Source: Deltaproteobacteria bacterium (lineage in GTDB: Bacteria; Myxococcota_A; UBA9042; PHBI01). From it: a stretch of DNA of 64,000 nt. Shown here piece after piece: positions 59,754 through 64,000 of this stretch. Numbering within the stretch: the first letter of the stretch is position 1; each line of letters opens with the position of its first letter. A model generated the notes under the pieces. The model made no database searches. It was not told the origin of the DNA and saw only the letters and a program-made list of their open reading frames with translations. Position numbers and translations under genes: made by a program. Location of the stretch: positions 1,807,581 through 1,871,580 of the forward strand of contig JACKFA010000001.1 in the NCBI GenBank assembly GCA_020632715.1, read 5' to 3'.

Positions 59754-61021
59754 CGGATCTCGGCCACGAGGGACAGGTAGTGGGGCGAGCTCGGGTCGAG
59801 CTCGATGACGCCCACCGACGAGTCGCGGAAGTGCGCCACGTAGAGGCGGCGGATGCCGAGCGCCGGGTTGTCGACGAACGCCATGCCGAACGGGCCGCGG
59901 CCCGTGCGCACGCTCGCGACCACCTGGCCGGCGTAGGGGTCGACGACCTCGACGCGGTCGTCCGTGTAGCAGCTCACGAAGACGCGCTCGTCGGAGGCGC
60001 CCGTGCCCGGGACGACCGCGATGGAGCCTGCGCCCTGGCTCACGGGGATCTTGTGGAGCACGTGGTTCCGCGGGTTCCCGTCGGCGTCCTCGCTGATGTC
60101 GACCACCACGAGGGACGACGGCGAGCGGTAGCTCGCGTAGAGGCGCGTGCCGTCGCCCGACACGGCGATGTCGCGCGCGCGGTCGAAGGCGATGCCCTCG
60201 GGGATCTGCACCTGCGAGACGAGGCGCAGGTACGGGTTCGTGAGGCTCGGCTCCTCCGTCGCCGCCGGCGCGTGGATCTCGAGGACGTCGAAGACGTTCG
60301 ACGACTTGTGGGTCGTGTAGACGCGGCCGCTCGCGGGGCTCACCGCGAAGCCGAAGAGCGAGCTCGCGAGGTCGAGGTTGCCGACGAGCTCGGGCGTGCC
60401 GTCCTCGGCGAGCTCGAAGCTCGCGACCGTGCCGTCGACGAGCGCGCCCGTGAGCAGCAGATCCGGCTCCGCCTCGCTCCGGGACAGCCGCACGACCGCG
60501 CCGTACGGGTCCGGCCCGACGACGAGCCGCGCCGTGTCCGAGTCGTTCGAGACGTCGTGGAGCTCGATGGCCTCGTCGTCCGGGCACTTCAGGATGCTCT
60601 CCGCGCCGCCGCGCTTCCCGCCCGGGCACGTGACCTCGGGCGCCTGCGGCGCGCCGCCGAGCTTCACGAAGTAGAGCGAGTCCGTGTCGCGGCTCAGCAC
60701 GTACCCGGCGACCGCCTCTCCGTTGCGCTGCAATATGTGGAAATCGCCAGGAAATCCGCCGATCTCGAACGCGGACTGCGGCACGAATTGCTGCGTTGCA
60801 ACATCGATGGCGAGCACGGCCGCGCCGCGGTACGCGAGGTCGAAGTTGCCGCTCGTGACCCACACGACGCGGCCGCTCGGGTCGGCCGTGACGCCGACCG
60901 GGTAGTCGAGCCGGTCGGTCGGGTGCGGGACGCCGGTGTCGCTCTCCGCGCAGGCGGAGACGACGAGGCCGAGGGCGAGGAGGAGAGGGGCGGCCGCGCG
61001 GGCCGCGTGCGCGAGCCTCAC
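59750..61021 (-). CDS. Beta-propeller lipoprotein
   Basis: 423 aa. Lipobox V-V-S-A-C-A-E. The body shows repeated blades such as Y-P-V-G-V-T-A-D-P-S-G-R-V-V-W-V-T, F-G-F-A-V-S-P-A-S-G-R-V-Y-T-T-H, and V-V-D-P-Y-A-G-Q-V-V-A-S-V-R-T-G-R-G-P-F-G-M-A-F, the YVTN/NHL-type propeller pattern. The 5' end overlaps the ppdK stop by 4 bases (ATGA) and the 3' end overlaps the next lipoprotein gene by 4. This places a surface lipoprotein chain under the ppdK promoter. It probably works with its two partners. Confidence 0.78.
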   Translation of the reverse strand: MRLAHAARAAAPLLLALGLVVSACAESDTGVPHPTDRLDYPVGVTADPSGRVVWVTSGNFDLAYRGAAVLAIDVATQQFVPQSAFEIGGFPGDFHILQRNGEAVAGYVLSRDTDSLYFVKLGGAPQAPEVTCPGGKRGGAESILKCPDDEAIELHDVSNDSDTARLVVGPDPYGAVVRLSRSEAEPDLLLTGALVDGTVASFELAEDGTPELVGNLDLASSLFGFAVSPASGRVYTTHKSSNVFDVLEIHAPAATEEPSLTNPYLRLVSQVQIPEGIAFDRARDIAVSGDGTRLYASYRSPSSLVVVDISEDADGNPRNHVLHKIPVSQGAGSIAVVPGTGASDERVFVSCYTDDRVEVVDPYAGQVVASVRTGRGPFGMAFVDNPALGIRRLYVAHFRDSSVGVIELDPSSPHYLSLVAEIR

Positions 61022-63684
61022 GCGCCCTCCTCGAGGGCGGCCTGGGCCGCCGCGAGCCGCGCGATGGGCAGCCGGAACGGCGAGCAGGACACGTAGTCGA
61101 GCCCGATCCGGTGGCAGAACCGCACCGAGCGCGCCTCACCGCCGTGCTCGCCGCAGATGCCGATCTTCATGTCCGGTTTCACCGCGCGCCCCCGTTCTGC
61201 GCCGATCCGAACGAGCTCGCCGACCGCCGGGTCGAGGGTCACGAACGGATCGGCGGGCAAGATGCCCATCTCGGTATAAAGAGGCAAGAAGCGACCGCAG
61301 TCGTCGCGGCTCAGGCCGAGCGTCGTCTGCGTGAGGTCGTTCGTGCCGAAGCTCATGAAGTCCGCGGCGCGCGCGATCGCGTCCGCCGTGAGGCACGCGC
61401 GCGGGAGCTCCATCATCGTGCCGATCCCGTAGGAGATCGCGACGTCCTCGCTCGCGAGGACCAGCGTCGCCGTGGTCTCGATGACGTTCCGCAAGAGCTC
61501 GAGCTCGCGCACGTCGAGGACGAGCGGGATCATGATGTCCGGGCGCACCACGACGCCCTCGCGGGCCGCCGCGCAGGCGGCCTCGAGGATGGCGCGCACC
61601 TGCATCTCGTAGATCTCGGGGTAGCTGATGCCGAGGCGGCAGCCGCGGTGCCCGAGCATCGGGTTCACCTCGTGGAGCGCCCGGTAGCGCGCCGCGAGCT
61701 GGTCCGGCGCGACGCCGAGCTCCTCGGCGACGCTCTGCACCTCGTCGGGCGTCGCCGCGAGGAACTCGTGGAGCGGCGGGTCGAGGAGGCGGATGGTGAC
61801 CGGGAGCCCGTCCATCGCGCGGAAGATCTCGGTGAAGTCCGAGCGCTGCATCGGGAGGATGCGCGCGAGCGCGTCGCGCCGCCCGTCCTCGTCCGCCGCG
61901 AGGATCATCTCGCGCATCGCGAGGATCCGGTCCTCGTCGAAGAACATGTGCTCCGTCCGGCAGAGCCCGACGCCCTGCGCGCCGAACTCGCGCGCGATGC
62001 GGCAGTCGCGCGGCGTGTCGGCGTTCGTCCAGACCTCGAGCCGCCGGTGCCGGTCGACCCAGCTCATCAGCCGCTCGACCTCGGCCGACGGCTTCGGCTG
62101 GAGCGTCGCGACCTCGCCGAGCATGACGGCGCCGCTGCCGCCGTCGATGGTCACGACGTCCCCGGCGCGCAGGACGCGCCCGTGGACGGCCATCGTGCAG
62201 GCCTCGGGGTCGACGTGGAGGTCGCGGCAGCCCACGATGCACGGCTTGCTCATCCCGCGCGCGACGACCGCCGCGTGGCTCGTCATGCCGCCGCGCGACG
62301 TCAGGATCCCGCGCGCCTTGCTCATCCCCTGGATGTCCTCGGGGGACGTCTCGCGGCGCACGAGGATCACGCTCTCGCCGCGCCCCGCGGCCTCCGTCGC
62401 CGCGTCCGAGTCGAAGACGATGCGCCCGGTCGCCGCCCCCGGCGACGCGCCGAGCCCGCGCGCGATCACCACGCGCGCCGCGTCCGGATCGATGCGCGGG
62501 TGCATCAGCTCGACGAGCGTCTCGGGGCGGACGCGCAGGATCGCCTCCTCCTCGGAGATGAGCCCCTCGCCGACGAAGTCGATGGCGAGCCGCACCTCCG
62601 CGGCGGGGCTCCGCTTGCCCGAGCGCGTCTGCAGCATCCAGAGGCGCCCCTCCTGGATGGTGAACTCGATGTCCTGCATGTCGCGGTAGTGCGTCTCGAG
62701 CGCCTGGCGCACCTTGAGGAGGTCCTGGTAGACCGCCGGCATCGCGTCCTCGAGCGTCTCCTCGTCCTCGAGCGCGCCCGACTCCTTGTTCAGCGGCCAG
62801 GGCGTCCGGATCCCGGCGACGACGTCCTCGCCCTGCGCGTTCGGGAGCCACTCCCCGAAGAAATGCGGCTCCCCCGACTTCGGGTCGCGCGTGAACGCCA
62901 CCCCCGTCGCGCTCGACGCGCCCATGTTCCCGAACACCATCGCCTGGATGTTCACGGCGGTGCCGCCGTCGTGCGCGATGTGGTTCAGGTTGCGGTAGTC
63001 GAGCGCGCGGCGGTTGTTCCAGCTCGCGAAGACCGCCTCGATGGCGGCCCAGAGCTGGTCCTCCGGGTTCTGCGGGAACGTGTCCGTGAGCTTCTCGAAG
63101 ATCTTCTTCTTGAAGATGTCGACGAGCGAGACGAGCGCCGACACCGAGAGCTCCGAGTCCGCGCGGACCCCCTCGCCCTCCTTCTTCCGCTCGAGGAACT
63201 GCTCGAGCGTCTCGCCGCGCATCCCCATCACGACGTTCGCGTACATCTGCAGGAGGCGCCGGTAGCTGTCCCACGCGAAGCGCGCGTTGCCGGTCCTGTC
63301 CGCGAGCCCCTCGACCGTCTGATCGTTGAGCCCGAGGTTCAGCACCGTGTCCATCATGCCCGGCATCGACGCCGCCGCGCCCGAGCGCACGCTCACGAGC
63401 AGCGGGGCCGCGCGGTCGCCGAGGCGCGCGCCCATCCGCCCCTCGAGCACGCCGAGCGCCGCCCGCACCTCGGCGCGGAGCTCGTCCGACAGGCGGTTGC
63501 CGGCCGCCCAATAGGCCCGGCACGCCTCGGTCGTGATGGTGAAGCCCGGCGGCACCGGCAGCCCGAGCCGCGTCATCTCCGCGAGGCTCGCCCCCTTGCC
63601 GCCGAGGAGCTCGGTCATGCTGGCGTCGCCGTCCGCCTGGCCGTCGCCGAAGGCGTAGACGTAGCGCGGCTTGGTGCTGCTCAT
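61018..63684 (-). CDS. ppdK: Pyruvate, phosphate dikinase
   Basis: Interconverts pyruvate + ATP + Pi and phosphoenolpyruvate + AMP + PPi. 888 aa, normal length. N-terminal ATP-grasp: G-G-K-G-A-S-L-A-E-M-T. The phosphorylated His is in S-R-G-G-M-T-S-H-A-A-V-V-A-R-G (about residue 470). The PEP-binding barrel includes L-C-R-T-E-H-M-F-F and the catalytic C-G-E-H-G-G near the C-terminus. It has a TTGACA promoter about 70 bp upstream. Oddly, its stop overlaps the start of a lipoprotein gene. Confidence 0.96.
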   Translation of the reverse strand: MSSTKPRYVYAFGDGQADGDASMTELLGGKGASLAEMTRLGLPVPPGFTITTEACRAYWAAGNRLSDELRAEVRAALGVLEGRMGARLGDRAAPLLVSVRSGAAASMPGMMDTVLNLGLNDQTVEGLADRTGNARFAWDSYRRLLQMYANVVMGMRGETLEQFLERKKEGEGVRADSELSVSALVSLVDIFKKKIFEKLTDTFPQNPEDQLWAAIEAVFASWNNRRALDYRNLNHIAHDGGTAVNIQAMVFGNMGASSATGVAFTRDPKSGEPHFFGEWLPNAQGEDVVAGIRTPWPLNKESGALEDEETLEDAMPAVYQDLLKVRQALETHYRDMQDIEFTIQEGRLWMLQTRSGKRSPAAEVRLAIDFVGEGLISEEEAILRVRPETLVELMHPRIDPDAARVVIARGLGASPGAATGRIVFDSDAATEAAGRGESVILVRRETSPEDIQGMSKARGILTSRGGMTSHAAVVARGMSKPCIVGCRDLHVDPEACTMAVHGRVLRAGDVVTIDGGSGAVMLGEVATLQPKPSAEVERLMSWVDRHRRLEVWTNADTPRDCRIAREFGAQGVGLCRTEHMFFDEDRILAMREMILAADEDGRRDALARILPMQRSDFTEIFRAMDGLPVTIRLLDPPLHEFLAATPDEVQSVAEELGVAPDQLAARYRALHEVNPMLGHRGCRLGISYPEIYEMQVRAILEAACAAAREGVVVRPDIMIPLVLDVRELELLRNVIETTATLVLASEDVAISYGIGTMMELPRACLTADAIARAADFMSFGTNDLTQTTLGLSRDDCGRFLPLYTEMGILPADPFVTLDPAVGELVRIGAERGRAVKPDMKIGICGEHGGEARSVRFCHRIGLDYVSCSPFRLPIARLAAAQAALEEGA

Positions 63685-63750
63685 GGGCGACGGCTCCGGG
63701 CACGGTCGGGCGGGGCGAACCGCGATCCGCCCGGGTTTTCAACCGACGGT

Positions 63751-63779
63751 GACCTAGCAAGGGCGCCCGGGGGTGTCAA
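63751..63779 (-). promoter_or_regulatory. Promoter of ppdK
   Basis: On the minus strand TTGACA (63779-63774), a 17-base spacer and TAGGTC (63756-63751). The first 15 bases equal those of the gyrA promoter at 21440-21454. Confidence 0.75.
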
Positions 63780-63845
63780 CGAAGCCGAGCCGGGGGCGCC
63801 GCTCGCAGGCGCCTCCGAGGCCGCCGCGCGCCCCGCCCGCCGGTC

Positions 63846-63862
63846 ATGACGCGGTGCGTCAT
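63846..63862. repeat. 17-bp palindrome, copy 3
   Basis: ATGACGC-GGT-GCGTCAT: the arms are identical to copies 1 and 2; only the 3-base centre differs. It lies 31 bases downstream of the stop of the partial Cys-rich gene. Confidence 0.7.
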
Positions 63863-63893
63863 GGGCGATCGCGCCCGGCGCCGCTCGCCGTCG

Positions 63894-64000
63894 TCAACGC
63901 ACGCAGACGCCCTTCGACGCGTTGCAGCGCCCCTCGGTCCGGCAGGCCACCGAGCGCCGGCAGGCGAGCGCCGACGTCGCGCGGCACGTCCCCTCCACGA
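63894..64000 (-). CDS. Cys-rich exported protein, C-terminal end (5' end outside window)
   Basis: The last 34 codons read E-G-T-C-R... A-C-R-R-S-V-A-C-R-T-E-G-R-C-N-A-S-K-G-V-C-V-R and stop at 63894. Five Cys in 34 residues with short spacing fit a disulfide-rich exported protein, similar in style to others in this window. The opposite frames contain no such pattern. Everything upstream is missing. Confidence 0.55.
   Translation of the reverse strand, partial: VEGTCRATSALACRRSVACRTEGRCNASKGVCVR

Noticed and set aside
56424..59780. 1118-codon plus-strand frame opposite the large Ca-repeat lipoprotein
   Set aside because: Low-complexity Arg/Val/Asp composition typical of an antisense shadow; no start site with a ribosome-binding site.

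Overview
The window is very GC-rich DNA (roughly 70 percent G+C or more by eye, with strong G/C preference at third codon positions). It carries a mixture that points to a myxobacterium-like member of the Myxococcota (Polyangia), although no 16S gene is present to prove this. The evidence is a kinase-ATPase-TPR-GAF-sigma54 activator fusion, many secreted Cys-rich or Ca-binding-repeat proteins, a large number of lipoproteins, and an RND exporter. No prophage, CRISPR array or transposase gene was seen. Most of it reads as core chromosome with blocks of lineage-specific lipoprotein genes.

Layout. 1-1340: end of the alpha ribosomal operon (rpoA C-terminus, rplQ), then tRNA-Gln and two identical tRNA-Glu genes with hairpins between them. 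1655-9975: a giant signalling regulator (broken by one frameshift), a small lipoprotein, dnaB, a glutamine-amidotransferase-like protein without its catalytic Cys, and a 60-aa protein. 10175-18781: RND exporter, UDP-glucose dehydrogenase, two secreted Cys-rich proteins, a rhomboid protease and a FliA/WhiG-type sigma factor. 18927-25668: TonB-dependent receptor, gyrA and an RlmI-like rRNA methyltransferase. 26122-31857 (minus strand): rplM-rpsI-glycosyltransferase unit, metK and an outer-membrane barrel. 32049-37148: small membrane protein, secreted proteins, threonine ammonia-lyase and a polytopic membrane protein. 37171-42186 (minus strand): a tightly overlapping five-gene operon of glycerol-1-phosphate dehydrogenase, yicC, gmk, gltX and dedA, divergent from relA/spoT (42314-44524).

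44533-49433 is the most unusual stretch. Five consecutive minus-strand lipoprotein genes share a small domain with four conserved cysteines, seven copies in all, carried alone or attached to different N-terminal parts. I do not recognise the domain. 49796-53529 holds pirin, NRDE, TerB-like, TetR and SRPBCC-like genes, with two palindromic operators between the TetR gene and its divergent neighbour. A 157-bp foldback element of MITE type lies at 53529-53685. 53695-63684 (minus strand) contains ppdK overlapping by 4 nt with a chain of surface lipoprotein genes. The window ends inside another Cys-rich protein gene.

Three genes (1655-6627, 26122-28568, 44533-45332) are each split by what looks like one missing G in a short G-run. 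Adding one base restores a full-length reading frame in all three, so these are most likely consensus errors in the assembly rather than pseudogenes. Smaller-scale patterns include a 17-bp palindrome repeated three times at gene ends, a GC-rich (CACGGAG)-like repeat family, and several TTGACA-N17 promoters, two of which share an identical 15-base segment.
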